Source of the DNA: Pimelobacter simplex
GTDB lineage: Bacteria > Actinomycetota > Actinomycetes > Propionibacteriales > Nocardioidaceae
DNA length: 64,000 nucleotides
Direction: 5' to 3'
Assembly (NCBI RefSeq): GCF_900114845.1
Contig: NZ_FOUK01000004.1
Location: 124,001-188,000, forward strand
Shown here: positions 50,822-59,905 of the stretch, one piece after another
Numbering within the stretch: the stretch's first letter is position 1
Layout of the letters: the number at the start of each line of letters is the position of its first letter
Notes under the pieces: model-generated
Databases searched by the model: none
Told to the model about the DNA's origin: nothing
The model's input: only the letters and a program-made list of their open reading frames with translations
Translations under genes and position numbers: made by a program

Positions 50822-52237
50822 ATGACCACCTCCACCGCGCTCGACCAGGCCACCGTCGTGGCCGAGGCCGCGAGCGCGCTGGCGGGTCTCGACCACGACC
50901 AGCTCGCGCCGGACGAGGCCGTGCTGGTCGCCGCCGAGATCGCCCGGGCCAAGGCCCTGCTCGACGCCGCCCTCCTCGAGGTGACCGCGCGGCTCGAGGA
51001 GACGGCCGCCGTCCAGGACCAGGGCTGGGCCACGACCAAGGACTTCCTCACCCACACCCTCGGCGGCCACAAGGGCAGCGGCGGAGGCCTGGTCCGCGCG
51101 ACGAAGCAGCTGCGCGAGCTGCCCGACGTGCGCGCCGCGCTCCGCGCCGGCGAGGTCTCCCTCGCCCAGGCGCGCACCGTCGCCACCGAGGTCGGCACGC
51201 TGCCCCACGACCCTGAGCTGCGCGCGACCGTCGCCGGCCGCCTGCTCGACCTGGTCCGCACCCAGGGACATGACGCGAGCGACCTGCGGGCGGCCTTCCC
51301 CGACGTCGTCCGCGAGGTCGACCCGGAGCGCAGCGCGATCACGCTCGACCTCGCTCGGTCCAAGAACGAGCGCGGCGCCCACCACGCACGCTTCCTCTCC
51401 TTCGCCCCCGACCACCTCGGGGGCATGAGGATCCGCGGCTACTGCACGACCGAGGACGCCGAGCGGGTCCTGACCGTCCTGCTCCCGCTGTCCGCGCCGG
51501 TCACGACCGAGCCCGAGGCCTGCGGTGGACGCCGCATCCGTCCCGACGACCCGCTGGTCGACGCCGCGGGTCTGCCGTCCCGCCGCACCTGCCCGACTCC
51601 CGGCTGCAACCACGACGGTCGCGACCCGCGTGACCACGGGGTCCGCCTGTGGGACGCCCTGGTCGATGCGTGCCACCGGCTGTCGGCCGCCGATCTCCTT
51701 CCTCACGATCACGGCGCTCGGCCCCGGGTCGTCGTGACCATCGACCACGCGTTCCTGCGTCACGAGGTCGTCGCCGCCGGACATGCGCCCGCCGGCGATC
51801 TCGCCTCCGGGCGCCACCTCTCTGCCGCGGCGGTCCGGCGCCTCGCCTGCGACGCCGAGATCATCCCCGCCGTGCTCGGCTCCGCCAGCCGGGTGCTCGA
51901 CCTCGGTCGGTCCCAGCGACTCGTCACTCCGGCGCTGTGGCAGGCGCTGGTGCTGCGTGACCGGCACTGCTCCTTCCCGGGGTGCCGTCGGCTGCCCCTC
52001 GCCTGCGACGCCCACCACGTCGTCCACTGGGCCGACGGTGGCCGGACCAGCCTCGACAACATGGCTCTGCTCTGCCGGCACCATCACCTGCTCACCCACG
52101 AGTCGCCGTGGACGGTGACCATCGACACCGCCACCGGACGGCCCACCTGGACGGGGCCGCCCCGGGTCGGACCGCAGGGGCGGGTCACCGTCGTACCCGC
52201 CCGGGCTGGACCGGGGCGGTCACCGCTCGTGGCGTGA
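50822..52237 (+). CDS. DUF222/HNH endonuclease-type protein (13E12 family)
   Basis: 471 residues: DUF222 (about 20-300, helical, ARTVATEVGTLPHDPELR) and a C-terminal HNH nuclease (about 380-440) with CSFPGC, ACDAHHVVHWADGG, SLDNMALLCRHHH. Related 13E12 repeat proteins of mycobacteria also lie behind SOS boxes. They are thought to be selfish or DNA-damage-linked nucleases; the role is unproven. Cytoplasmic. Confidence 0.9.
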   Translation: MTTSTALDQATVVAEAASALAGLDHDQLAPDEAVLVAAEIARAKALLDAALLEVTARLEETAAVQDQGWATTKDFLTHTLGGHKGSGGGLVRATKQLRELPDVRAALRAGEVSLAQARTVATEVGTLPHDPELRATVAGRLLDLVRTQGHDASDLRAAFPDVVREVDPERSAITLDLARSKNERGAHHARFLSFAPDHLGGMRIRGYCTTEDAERVLTVLLPLSAPVTTEPEACGGRRIRPDDPLVDAAGLPSRRTCPTPGCNHDGRDPRDHGVRLWDALVDACHRLSAADLLPHDHGARPRVVVTIDHAFLRHEVVAAGHAPAGDLASGRHLSAAAVRRLACDAEIIPAVLGSASRVLDLGRSQRLVTPALWQALVLRDRHCSFPGCRRLPLACDAHHVVHWADGGRTSLDNMALLCRHHHLLTHESPWTVTIDTATGRPTWTGPPRVGPQGRVTVVPARAGPGRSPLVA

Positions 52238-52279
52238 GTGGGGGCGTCGCTGCGGCGGCTCGGCCCGGCCCGGACCCGG

Positions 52280-54862
52280 TCAGTCGCCGGTCGGGCAGGT
52301 CCCGATGGCCAGTGGCACCTTCGCCACGTCCCCCAGCGCATCGGAGGCCCGGGACCGGCCGAGGTTCCACTCGAGCCAGTCGTCGTCTGACCGGGTCCAG
52401 CCCGACAGCGCGCACGCTCGCTCGGTGGCCGGCAGGTCGGAGAGGACCGGGACGGCGTCGTCCGAGAGGCCGCCGAGGTAGGACCAGTCGACCCGGCCGG
52501 TCTCGTGGTAGCGGTCGAGGTTGTGCCGGGCGATCCACGCGTCGGGGTTGACCGCGGCGAGGCCGAGCAGGCCAACCGTCCCGCTGATGAGCGCGAACCG
52601 GGGCAGCCAGCCGGCCCTGAGCACGACTCCGGCGGCGATCACGGCGAGGACGAGCAGACCGAGCCAGGCCTCGAAGACGTCGACCAGCAGCCGGAGCCGG
52701 GTGAACCCGTAGGCCTCCTGGTAGACGTCCATCCGGTACATCGCGGAGGCGACCACGACGAGCGTCTCGACGCAGAGCGCGCCCAGGGCCACGCGCAACC
52801 AGAGCCGGTCGGACGGCGTCTCGCGAGGCGCCTTGCGGGCGGCGACGGCGATCACCAGCAGGGTCAGCGCGGTGGCGACGGTGAGCTGGGCGAAGCCCTG
52901 GTGGACGTACTCGGCATACGTGAGGCCGGTGGTGCGGCGCAGGTAGGCGTGGCCGCCGAAGACGACGGTGGCCTGAGCCACCAGGAAGACGGCGAACATG
53001 CCGACCACGACCAGCACGGGGGCCAGCCACTCGTAGCGGCGGGCGACCGGGCGGCTGCCGCCACCGACGCCGGCGCCGGCGCTCTCGCGCTCGATCCGCG
53101 GTGGGTTGAGGGCGAGGTAGGCCGCTGCGAGGACGGTCCCGCCGACCGCGATCGTCACGAAGCCGCGCAGGACGACGTTCTCGGCGCTGAGGTCGGGCAC
53201 CACGGCGCCGAACCACTCGGCGACCAGCGCGTCGGCCGAGGCGAAGAGCGCCCCGAAGACGACGAGCCCGAGCGCCGACCAGACGACCGTTCGGACCAGC
53301 GCCGCGCCGTGACCGAGACCGGGCAGTGCGCCGAGGGTCCGGCCCAGCCATGGCAGCCCGCGCAGTCCGGCGCCGGGCCACATCAGGCCGGCGAGCAGGA
53401 AGCCGCCGAGGCTCCGCCCGCGCGTGACGCCGCAGACGCAGACCCCGGCGCCGGTGAGCAGGCAGAGCACGACGATCCACTCCGCGTCCCGGACGACGGC
53501 CGTGCCGGCGAGCAGCACGCACAGCGCGGCGCAGGTCAGCGTGAACGGGTCCCGGCGCTGCGGGCTCGCGGCGAGCACGACGGCACCCGCAGCCAGCAGG
53601 ACGAGGAAGGTGCCGATGCCGAGGGCGCGCTCCGGCAGGACGAGGCCGCCGAGGAGGCCCGCGCCGAGGGCCCCCGCGAGCAGGCCGACCCGGGCCGGGA
53701 CGCCGCGCTCGGGCCAGAAGGCGCCCAGCAGGTCGTCGGTCACGGGCACCGGGGCGACGGAGGCCGCCGGCCGGGACCCCGCCGCCGGCGGCGGGGGCGG
53801 GGACGGGGGCGTGGGCGGGAGCGTGGGTGCGGACACGGGAACCTCCAGAGGTCGGGGTGCGGGAGCAAGGGGGAGGTCGACGCGGACCCGGGCACCGGTG
53901 GTCCCGGGGACGGGGTCGACGAAGCCGATGGAGCCGCCGTGCAGGTCGGTCACCCAGCGGGCGATGGCGAGGCCGAGACCGGTCCCCCCGGTGCCGGCGG
54001 ACGCGGCGAGGGTGCCGAAGGGCTCGAACACCCGCTCCCGGTCCTCGGCCGGGACGCCGGGCCCGGTGTCGCGGACCTCGAGCAGGTAGCGCTCGCCCTG
54101 CGCCCGGGCGGTGACGACGACGGACCCGCCGGCCGGGCTGTGCCGGGACGCGTTGTCGAGCAGGTTGGCGACGAGCTGGTGCAGCCGGGCCGGGTCGGCG
54201 GTGACCACGAGGTCCGCAGGGACCACGTGGACGTCGTACTCCACGCCGCGGCCGAGCGCCTCCGCCTCCCCGACGGCATCCGCCAGCAGGACGGCGAGCG
54301 GGACCGGCCGGGCCGCGAGCGGGGCGCGACCGGCGTCCACCCGGGCGAGGTCGAGGAGGTCCTCCACGAGGCCGCTCATCCGCTCGGCCTGGGCCAGTGC
54401 GGTGCCGAGCGCGTCGAGGTCGCGCGGGCCGACGCCGTCGACCACGTTCTCGAGGACGGCGCGCAGCCCGGCGAGCGGGGTCCGCAGCTCGTGGCTGACG
54501 TTGGCGACGAGGTCGCGGCGCTGCTTGTCGACGCCGGCCAGGTCGCGGGCCATCGTGTTGAACGCGCGGGCCAGCTCCCCGACCTCGTCACGCGAGGTGT
54601 CGGTGACGCGGACGTCGTAGTCGCCGGTCGCCATCCGCCGCGCCGCCGCGGTCATCTCGCGCAGCGGCGAGGTCATCCCGACGGCGAGCAGCTGAGTGAG
54701 GGCGAGCGCGAGCCCCACGGTGACCGGGATGCTCAGCCAGGCCGGGACGCCGCCCGCGCTCCCGATCACGCCGACGGCGGCGGCCAGCGTGGCACTGGCG
54801 GCGACGAGGAGGCCGAGCTTGACCTTGATCGAGCGGACGCCGACGAGCGGCTGGGCGCTCAC
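52280..54862 (-). CDS. Histidine kinase fused to a DUF4153/DUF4173 membrane domain
   Basis: 860 residues from the GTG at 54862. Order: two N-terminal membrane helices, HAMP (about 62-115), HisKA with H124 (NVSHELRTPL), HATPase (NLLDNASRH, DTGPGVP, GTGLGLAIA, to about 340), a Pro-rich linker (PPTPPSPPPPP), then about 12 membrane helices (about 410-800) matching DUF4153/4173 (FGALFASADALVAEWF, TTGLTYAEYVHQGFAQL, YRMDVYQEAYGFTRLRL). The fusion is unusual; these two families are normally separate proteins. Start overlaps the regulator's stop by 4 nt. Confidence 0.88.
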   Translation of the reverse strand: MSAQPLVGVRSIKVKLGLLVAASATLAAAVGVIGSAGGVPAWLSIPVTVGLALALTQLLAVGMTSPLREMTAAARRMATGDYDVRVTDTSRDEVGELARAFNTMARDLAGVDKQRRDLVANVSHELRTPLAGLRAVLENVVDGVGPRDLDALGTALAQAERMSGLVEDLLDLARVDAGRAPLAARPVPLAVLLADAVGEAEALGRGVEYDVHVVPADLVVTADPARLHQLVANLLDNASRHSPAGGSVVVTARAQGERYLLEVRDTGPGVPAEDRERVFEPFGTLAASAGTGGTGLGLAIARWVTDLHGGSIGFVDPVPGTTGARVRVDLPLAPAPRPLEVPVSAPTLPPTPPSPPPPPAAGSRPAASVAPVPVTDDLLGAFWPERGVPARVGLLAGALGAGLLGGLVLPERALGIGTFLVLLAAGAVVLAASPQRRDPFTLTCAALCVLLAGTAVVRDAEWIVVLCLLTGAGVCVCGVTRGRSLGGFLLAGLMWPGAGLRGLPWLGRTLGALPGLGHGAALVRTVVWSALGLVVFGALFASADALVAEWFGAVVPDLSAENVVLRGFVTIAVGGTVLAAAYLALNPPRIERESAGAGVGGGSRPVARRYEWLAPVLVVVGMFAVFLVAQATVVFGGHAYLRRTTGLTYAEYVHQGFAQLTVATALTLLVIAVAARKAPRETPSDRLWLRVALGALCVETLVVVASAMYRMDVYQEAYGFTRLRLLVDVFEAWLGLLVLAVIAAGVVLRAGWLPRFALISGTVGLLGLAAVNPDAWIARHNLDRYHETGRVDWSYLGGLSDDAVPVLSDLPATERACALSGWTRSDDDWLEWNLGRSRASDALGDVAKVPLAIGTCPTGD

Positions 54863-55557
54863 GGCCGGTCGCCGCCGATCTCCAGCGCGTACCCGACCCC
54901 GTGCGCGGTGCGGACCAGGTCCGCGCCCACCTTGGCACGCAGCCCCTTCACATGGCTGTCGACCGTGCGGGTGCCGGTCGCGCCGTCCCAGCCCCAGACC
55001 TCGGCGAGCAGCTTCTCCCGGGTCACCACGGCGCCCGGGGTCGCGGCGAGGCAGAGCAGGAGGTCGAACTCGGTGGGCGTGAGGCGCACCTCGTCGTCCC
55101 CGCGCCACAGCCGCCGCGCGGGGGCGTCGACCCGGAGGTCGCCCAGCTCGAGCGCTCGTCGCCCCGCGAGCTCGGCGGCCCGGTCCACCCGCCGCAGCAG
55201 GGCGGCCACCCGGGCGACCAGCTCACGCATCCGGAACGGCTTGGTCAGGTAGTCGTCCGCCCCCACCCCCAGCCCGACGAGCACGTCGGCCTCGTCGGCG
55301 CGGGCGGTGAGCATGAGCACGGGCACCGGGCGCTCGGCCTGGATCCGCCGGCAGACCTCGTGACCGTCGTACCCGGGCAGCATCACGTCGAGCAGCACCA
55401 GGTCGGGCGCGTGCTCGGCATGGGCGGCGACGGCGCCCGGCCCGTCCCAGGCGCGCAGGACGGCGTACCCCTCGGCGTCGAGGCGGTCGGCCAGCGCCTG
55501 GTTGATGACCGGGTCGTCCTCGACGACGAGGACCGTCCGACGGCGCGCGCTCTCCAT
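54859..55557 (-). CDS. OmpR/PhoB-type response regulator
   Basis: 232 residues: receiver with D57 (LVLLDVMLP) and K in YLTKPF, then a winged helix (LTPTEFDLLLCLA, RTVDSHVKGLRAKVG). TAGCCT is 6 nt before the ATG. A heptamer pair 11 bp apart lies upstream, the normal footprint of this family, so it probably regulates itself and the fused kinase. Confidence 0.93.
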   Translation of the reverse strand: MESARRRTVLVVEDDPVINQALADRLDAEGYAVLRAWDGPGAVAAHAEHAPDLVLLDVMLPGYDGHEVCRRIQAERPVPVLMLTARADEADVLVGLGVGADDYLTKPFRMRELVARVAALLRRVDRAAELAGRRALELGDLRVDAPARRLWRGDDEVRLTPTEFDLLLCLAATPGAVVTREKLLAEVWGWDGATGTRTVDSHVKGLRAKVGADLVRTAHGVGYALEIGGDRP

Positions 55558-55601
55558 GCTCCGAGGCTACGAGTGCGCGCGGCCGGGATGCGGGGACGAC
55601 G

Positions 55602-55619
55602 TGTGCAGGTTCTGTGCAG
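55602..55619. promoter_or_regulatory. OmpR-type direct repeat TGTGCAG, 11-bp period
   Basis: TGTGCAG at 55602-55608 and 55613-55619. The pair ends about 33 nt upstream of the -10 TAGCCT (55569-55564, minus), a typical place for an activator dimer. Confidence 0.6.
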
Positions 55620-55672
55620 ATCGCCGGCCGCGCCACCGGCTCAGCAGCTCGGCGGCTCAGCGACTCAGCGAC

Positions 55673-56839
55673 TCAGCGGTAGGTCACCCGCCGGACCAGA
55701 ACCTCGAACGGCCCGCGCCGCCCGCGCCGGGCCAACCCGTCGGCGAGCAGCACGGACCCGGCCCAGACCGCTGTCGCCAGCAGCGCCGTCGTCGCCACGG
55801 TGAGCCGGCCCGAGAGGTCGAGCAGGAACGGCGTGAACAAGATCGCCCACGCCACCGACTGCAGCAGGTAGCAGGTCATCGAGCGCTGCCCCGCCGCCGC
55901 GAGCGCACCGACCACCCGGCCCTGCGGCCGGCCCCGCGCCTCGAGCCGCTGGGCCACGAGCGTGACCAGCGCGGCATAGCCGAGGCCGCCCAGCACCCCG
56001 GTGGCGTCGTGCAGCGGCCCGATCAGGTCGAGCACGTCGGCGTCCGGCACTCCGGTGACGCCGGCCAGGACCAGCGCCACCGGCTGCGCCCCCAGCACCG
56101 CCACGGGTACGCCGACCGCCGCGATCGCGACCAGCGCCCGCCGGGTCTCGGCCGGCCGCTCGAGCAGCCGCCGTCGTCCGGCCCACAGCCCGAGCAGCGC
56201 CGGGCACGCGAACCCGAGCGGACCCAGCAGCGCCACGATCGCGAGGCCGACGGGCCGGTCGGTGAGCAGCGTGGCGAGGTCCGGCGGCAGCATCGACGGA
56301 TCCGGCCGGTCGGTGCTCACCGACGACGAGCCCTCCGAAGGCAGCGCGTTGAGCACGAAGAACAGCGCCGCCGTCACGAGCAGCCACCGGTCGGGCCAGA
56401 ACACGACCCAGGCGCCCACGAGCAGCAGCGCGCCGTACATAGCGAGGATGTCGCCCACGTAGAAGAACAGCCCGTCGATGAGCCCGACCCCGACCAGCAC
56501 TGCGGCTCGGCGCCACAGCAGGTGCCGCACCTCCCGCCGCGGCCGGTCCCCCTGGCGGCGGACGATGTGCGCGACGCCGTACCCGAAGAGGAAGCCGAAC
56601 ATCGGGAACGCCCGGCCGTCCACGAAGGTCGAGATCGCCCACGTCACCGCGTGGTCGACCGCGGAGCCCGCGACGGGGAACCCGCCGCGGACCTCCGCGC
56701 CGGCACCGAGGAAGTAGTGCGTGTTGGCCAGCGCGATGAACAGCAGCATCCAGCCCCGCGCCAGGTCCGGCCCGAGCGCCCGCGCGGACAGCGCGATCGG
56801 CCCGCCGGTGCCGGACGTGGTGGTCACCGGCTCAGTCAA
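55673..56839 (-). CDS. DUF418 membrane protein
   Basis: About 388 residues with roughly ten membrane helices. LARGWMLLFIALANTHYFL, GRAFPMFGFLFGYGVA and the C-terminal AAGQRSMTCYLLQSVAWAILF are DUF418 hallmarks. The start is TTG at 56839 or GTG at 56827. Possibly an envelope-related acyltransferase-like protein; function unknown. It begins 6 nt after the deacetylase stop. Confidence 0.88.
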   Translation of the reverse strand: MTEPVTTTSGTGGPIALSARALGPDLARGWMLLFIALANTHYFLGAGAEVRGGFPVAGSAVDHAVTWAISTFVDGRAFPMFGFLFGYGVAHIVRRQGDRPRREVRHLLWRRAAVLVGVGLIDGLFFYVGDILAMYGALLLVGAWVVFWPDRWLLVTAALFFVLNALPSEGSSSVSTDRPDPSMLPPDLATLLTDRPVGLAIVALLGPLGFACPALLGLWAGRRRLLERPAETRRALVAIAAVGVPVAVLGAQPVALVLAGVTGVPDADVLDLIGPLHDATGVLGGLGYAALVTLVAQRLEARGRPQGRVVGALAAAGQRSMTCYLLQSVAWAILFTPFLLDLSGRLTVATTALLATAVWAGSVLLADGLARRGRRGPFEVLVRRVTYR

Positions 56840-56845
56840 CCCTGT

Positions 56846-58306
56846 TCAGCGCTGGGAGTACGAGCGTCCCGCTTGCGGCGTGCCGAGCAGCTCGCTCACC
56901 GTGACCAGGTGGTAGCCCTTGCGCCGCAGCAGCTTGATCACCCGGGGCACCGCGTCGACCGACGTGCGGTGGATGTCGTGCATCAGGATGATCCGCCCCG
57001 GCCGGGCGCCGCTGCGGACCTTCGCCAGGATCGGCCGCACCGCGCGGTTCTTCCAGTCGAGCGTGTCGACGCTCCACAGCACCTGGGCGAGCCCCAGGCT
57101 GCGCGCGATCCGCAGGACCCGGGCGTCGCTGGCGCCGTACGGCGGCCGGAACAGGGTGGGCTTGTGCCCGGTGACCTGCTCGACCAGGAGCTGGCTGCGG
57201 ACCAGCTCGCCGCGGATCTTGCGCGGGCGCAGCGTGGTGAGCTGCCGGTGGTCCCAGGTGTGGATGCCGATCTCGTGGCCCTGCCGGGCGACCCGGGCGA
57301 GCGTCTCGGGGTAGGTCTGCACCTGCTGGCCGAGGACGAAGAACGTCGCCGGGGCGTCCGCGCGGCGCAGTACCCGCAGCAGCCGGTTGGTGTCGGAGAC
57401 CGGACCGTCGTCGAAGGTCAGCGCCACGCACTTCACCTTGCGGCAGTTCACCGGCGGGCGCCCCTTGCCGGGAGCACCGGAGGTACCGGAGGTACCGGGG
57501 GTGCCGGTAGTGCCCGGCGGCGTGGGCGGGGTCGGCGTCGTGGCGGTGGCCGGCGGGGCGCTCGGCAGGTCCTCGCCGACCGGCTTCTGGCCGACGGCGG
57601 CGGCCCGCGCACGCTTGCCGTACGGCGAGAGCAGCGCCTCGGTCGCCGCGTCGTCGAGGACGACCGCGACCACGCCGCTGCTGCCGGGCGCGACGTCGTA
57701 CTGGGCGAACCGGACGCGCAGCCGGCCGTCGTCGGTGAAGTCGACGTCCGGCGCCCCCTGCCGCAGGCTCGACGACACGAGCGCCGGGTCGACGTCGGGG
57801 TCCGCGACGGCCGCGAGCACGGCGGCCTCGAGCGGAGCGGTCCCCCGGACCAGCCCGGCGTTGGCGCGCAGCCGGCCGGAGGTGCGGTCGTACCACCAGG
57901 TGCGGCCGGCGGTCTCGCCGTTGGCACCGGCGAACAGGTAGCTCTCGAGCCGGACGCCGACCACCTTGTCGTCGTCCGCGACCAGGCGCCAGGCGATGTT
58001 GAGCTCGGGCGCGGCCGTGCCACCGTGCGTGTCGCCGTACTCGGCGGCGAACTCGTCGACCGTCGTCTTCACGTAGCGGTCGAGCGTCTTGCTCAGCCGC
58101 TGCGCGTCCCGCACGTGCGGCCAGCTCGCGTGGAAGCGCGGATCGTTCGAGCTCAGCGAGCGCGTCTCCACCTCCGGTTCCGCGTGCCGGTCGCGGGGCG
58201 CGGGACGAGCCGCGTCGGCATTGCACGCGGCGAGCGCCGCGACGCAGACGAGCAGCCAGGGGACGAGCAGGCCGGCGTACCGGCGACGGGGGGTGGAGTG
58301 ACGCAC
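56846..58306 (-). CDS. Lipoprotein polysaccharide deacetylase with RsiV/PdaC-type N-terminal region
   Basis: 486 residues from the GTG at 58306. The lipobox LAAC places the modified Cys at 28. Residues about 50-240 resemble the DUF3298/DUF4163 domain found in PdaC and RsiV. A Pro/Thr-rich linker follows, then a NodB domain (about 275-475) with TFDDGP, HTWDH (metal His pair), RPPYG, VDTLDW and LMHDIH. It likely deacetylates peptidoglycan or another glycan outside the membrane. Confidence 0.88.
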   Translation of the reverse strand: MRHSTPRRRYAGLLVPWLLVCVAALAACNADAARPAPRDRHAEPEVETRSLSSNDPRFHASWPHVRDAQRLSKTLDRYVKTTVDEFAAEYGDTHGGTAAPELNIAWRLVADDDKVVGVRLESYLFAGANGETAGRTWWYDRTSGRLRANAGLVRGTAPLEAAVLAAVADPDVDPALVSSSLRQGAPDVDFTDDGRLRVRFAQYDVAPGSSGVVAVVLDDAATEALLSPYGKRARAAAVGQKPVGEDLPSAPPATATTPTPPTPPGTTGTPGTSGTSGAPGKGRPPVNCRKVKCVALTFDDGPVSDTNRLLRVLRRADAPATFFVLGQQVQTYPETLARVARQGHEIGIHTWDHRQLTTLRPRKIRGELVRSQLLVEQVTGHKPTLFRPPYGASDARVLRIARSLGLAQVLWSVDTLDWKNRAVRPILAKVRSGARPGRIILMHDIHRTSVDAVPRVIKLLRRKGYHLVTVSELLGTPQAGRSYSQR

Positions 58307-58347
58307 ACCCGTGAGACGCTCCAGGTGCGCCGGAGGTTGCCGCGATC

Positions 58348-59250
58348 TCACGTGCCCGACGCCACACCCGCAGCGCGCACCCGTTCGAGCTGCTCCGGCT
58401 CGGTGTACGTCTCGATCTCGACGATCCGCCCCGCCACCACGGTGAACGCCATGACGCTGAACAGCTCGCCGTGCAGCGTGATGACCACACCGGCCTGGCC
58501 GTTGACGAGGACCGGGTGGGTGACCCGGTCCGGGTGGGCGAACATCAGGGCGTTGCTCGCGATCCGCTCGGCACCGCGGTAGAGCGCGCCCGAGTCCGAG
58601 CGCAGGACGACGTCCGGCGCAAGGACGCCGACCAGCCGGGCGAGATCGCCGTCCCGGGCGGCGGCGAAGAAGGCATCGACGACCTCCCGCTGGCGGCGCG
58701 GGTCGTCCGGGTCGGCCGCCGCGGAGCCGCGGACCCGGCGGCGGGCCCGGCTCGCGAGCTGCCGGGTGGCGGCGGGGGTGCGCTCGACGACCGGCGCGAT
58801 CTCCTCGAAGGGGACGCCGAACAGGTCGTGGAGGACGAACGCGATCCGCTCGGCGGGCCCCAGCTGGTCGAGGACGACGAGCAGCGCCAGGCCGACCGAG
58901 TCGGCGAGCAGCGCCTGCTGCTCCGGCTGGTCGAGCCGGTCGGACAGCGGGAGGTCGTCGTCCACGCGGGTGATCACCGGGTCCGGCAGCCGCTCGGCGC
59001 GCTCCTCCAGGGAGTCCTCGCGCCGGGTGGCACGCGAGCGGAGCGTGTTGAGCGCGATCCGCCCGACCACCGTCGTCAGCCAGCCGCCCAGGTTGTCGAT
59101 CTCGGCGGCGTCGCTGCGGTGCAGCCGCAGCCACGCCTCCTGGACGGCGTCCTCGGCCTCGGCCACCGAGCCGAGCACCCGGTAGGCGACCGTGTGCAGG
59201 TGGCGGCGGTGCTGCTCGAAGGCCTCGGCCAGGGTGACGTCGTCGTTCAC
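58348..59250 (-). CDS. ECF sigma factor with SnoaL-like C-terminal domain
   Basis: 300 residues: region 2 (HTVAYRVLGSVAEAEDAVQEAWLRL), linker ERLPDP (in place of the ECF41 WLPEP), region 4 and an NTF2/SnoaL-like domain. It lacks the DGGGR and NPDKL motifs, so it is a relative of ECF41 or a neighbouring group. Start GTG at 59250. Its promoter (59308-59282, minus) matches the ECF41 target, and an AhpD-like gene is divergent. Confidence 0.88.
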   Translation of the reverse strand: MNDDVTLAEAFEQHRRHLHTVAYRVLGSVAEAEDAVQEAWLRLHRSDAAEIDNLGGWLTTVVGRIALNTLRSRATRREDSLEERAERLPDPVITRVDDDLPLSDRLDQPEQQALLADSVGLALLVVLDQLGPAERIAFVLHDLFGVPFEEIAPVVERTPAATRQLASRARRRVRGSAAADPDDPRRQREVVDAFFAAARDGDLARLVGVLAPDVVLRSDSGALYRGAERIASNALMFAHPDRVTHPVLVNGQAGVVITLHGELFSVMAFTVVAGRIVEIETYTEPEQLERVRAAGVASGT

Positions 59251-59281
59251 GGGGTTCCTCTCGTCGCGGGGTCACCTCCCT

Positions 59282-59308
59282 GACCCGCGCGGGAGCGCCA
59301 GTGTGACA
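59282..59308 (-). promoter_or_regulatory. ECF41-type promoter of the sigma gene
   Basis: On the minus strand TGTCACA (59308-59302), 16 nt, then GGTC (59285-59282): perfect -35 part and one mismatch in the CGTC part. Confidence 0.75.
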
Positions 59309-59340
59309 GCGCCCGCCGCGAGAGATTCTTCGGGCGATCC

Positions 59341-59367
59341 GGTCACATCCGGGGACCCCCGCGGGTC
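59341..59367 (+). promoter_or_regulatory. ECF41-type promoter of the AhpD-like gene
   Basis: GGTCACA (59341-59347), 16 nt, then GGTC (59364-59367). One mismatch in each part of the consensus; weaker than the facing promoter. Confidence 0.6.
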
Positions 59368-59426
59368 AGGGACGTCGACAAGCCAGCACGACGCCCATGG
59401 CGACCACGACACCCCAGGAGCACGCG

Positions 59427-59903
59427 ATGACCACCGTCCAGCCCCGCATGACCAACCCCGCCCAGGTCCTCCCCGACGCCTTCAAGGGCATCGGCAGCCT
59501 GCTGACCGCCGTCGCCAAGGGCGGCGTCCCGACCGCCACGCTCGAGCTGGTCGCCCTGCGCGCCAGCCAGCTCAACGGCTGCAGCGCCTGCGTCCAGGGC
59601 CACCTCGAGGCGCTCCAGGGCGCCGGCGAGTCCGTGGACCGCATCGTCGGCGTCGCGACGTGGGGCGAGTCGCCGTACTACGACGAGGCGGAGCGCGCCG
59701 CGCTCGCCCTGACCGACGCGCTCACCCGCCTCGCCGACCGCCACGACCCGGTCCCGGACGAGCTGTGGCGCGAGGTGACGAAGCACTACGACGAGAAGCA
59801 GGTCTCCGCGCTGATCCTGCAGATCGCGACGCTCAACCTGTTCAACCGGATCAACGTCACCGTCCGCGAGCGGGCCGACCAGCCGAGCTGGAAGCAGGGC
59901 TGA
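59427..59903 (+). CDS. Carboxymuconolactone decarboxylase/AhpD-like protein
   Basis: 158 residues from the ATG at 59427, chosen because AGGAG lies 6 nt upstream (an in-frame ATG at 59397 has none). The redox motif CSACVQGH gives CxxCxxxH as in AhpD. Partner of the divergent ECF sigma gene; a redox-stress role is likely. Confidence 0.88.
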   Translation: MTTVQPRMTNPAQVLPDAFKGIGSLLTAVAKGGVPTATLELVALRASQLNGCSACVQGHLEALQGAGESVDRIVGVATWGESPYYDEAERAALALTDALTRLADRHDPVPDELWREVTKHYDEKQVSALILQIATLNLFNRINVTVRERADQPSWKQG

Positions 59904-59905
59904 GC

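Noticed and set aside
50822..52237. DUF222-HNH gene as part of an intron or transposon
   Set aside because: No terminal inverted repeats, target duplications or intron structure around it; it has its own complete promoter.
52505..58582. Long plus-strand frames (52505-55252 and 55502-58582)
   Set aside because: Antisense shadows of the kinase fusion, response regulator, DUF418 and deacetylase genes; no family motif and no ribosome sites.
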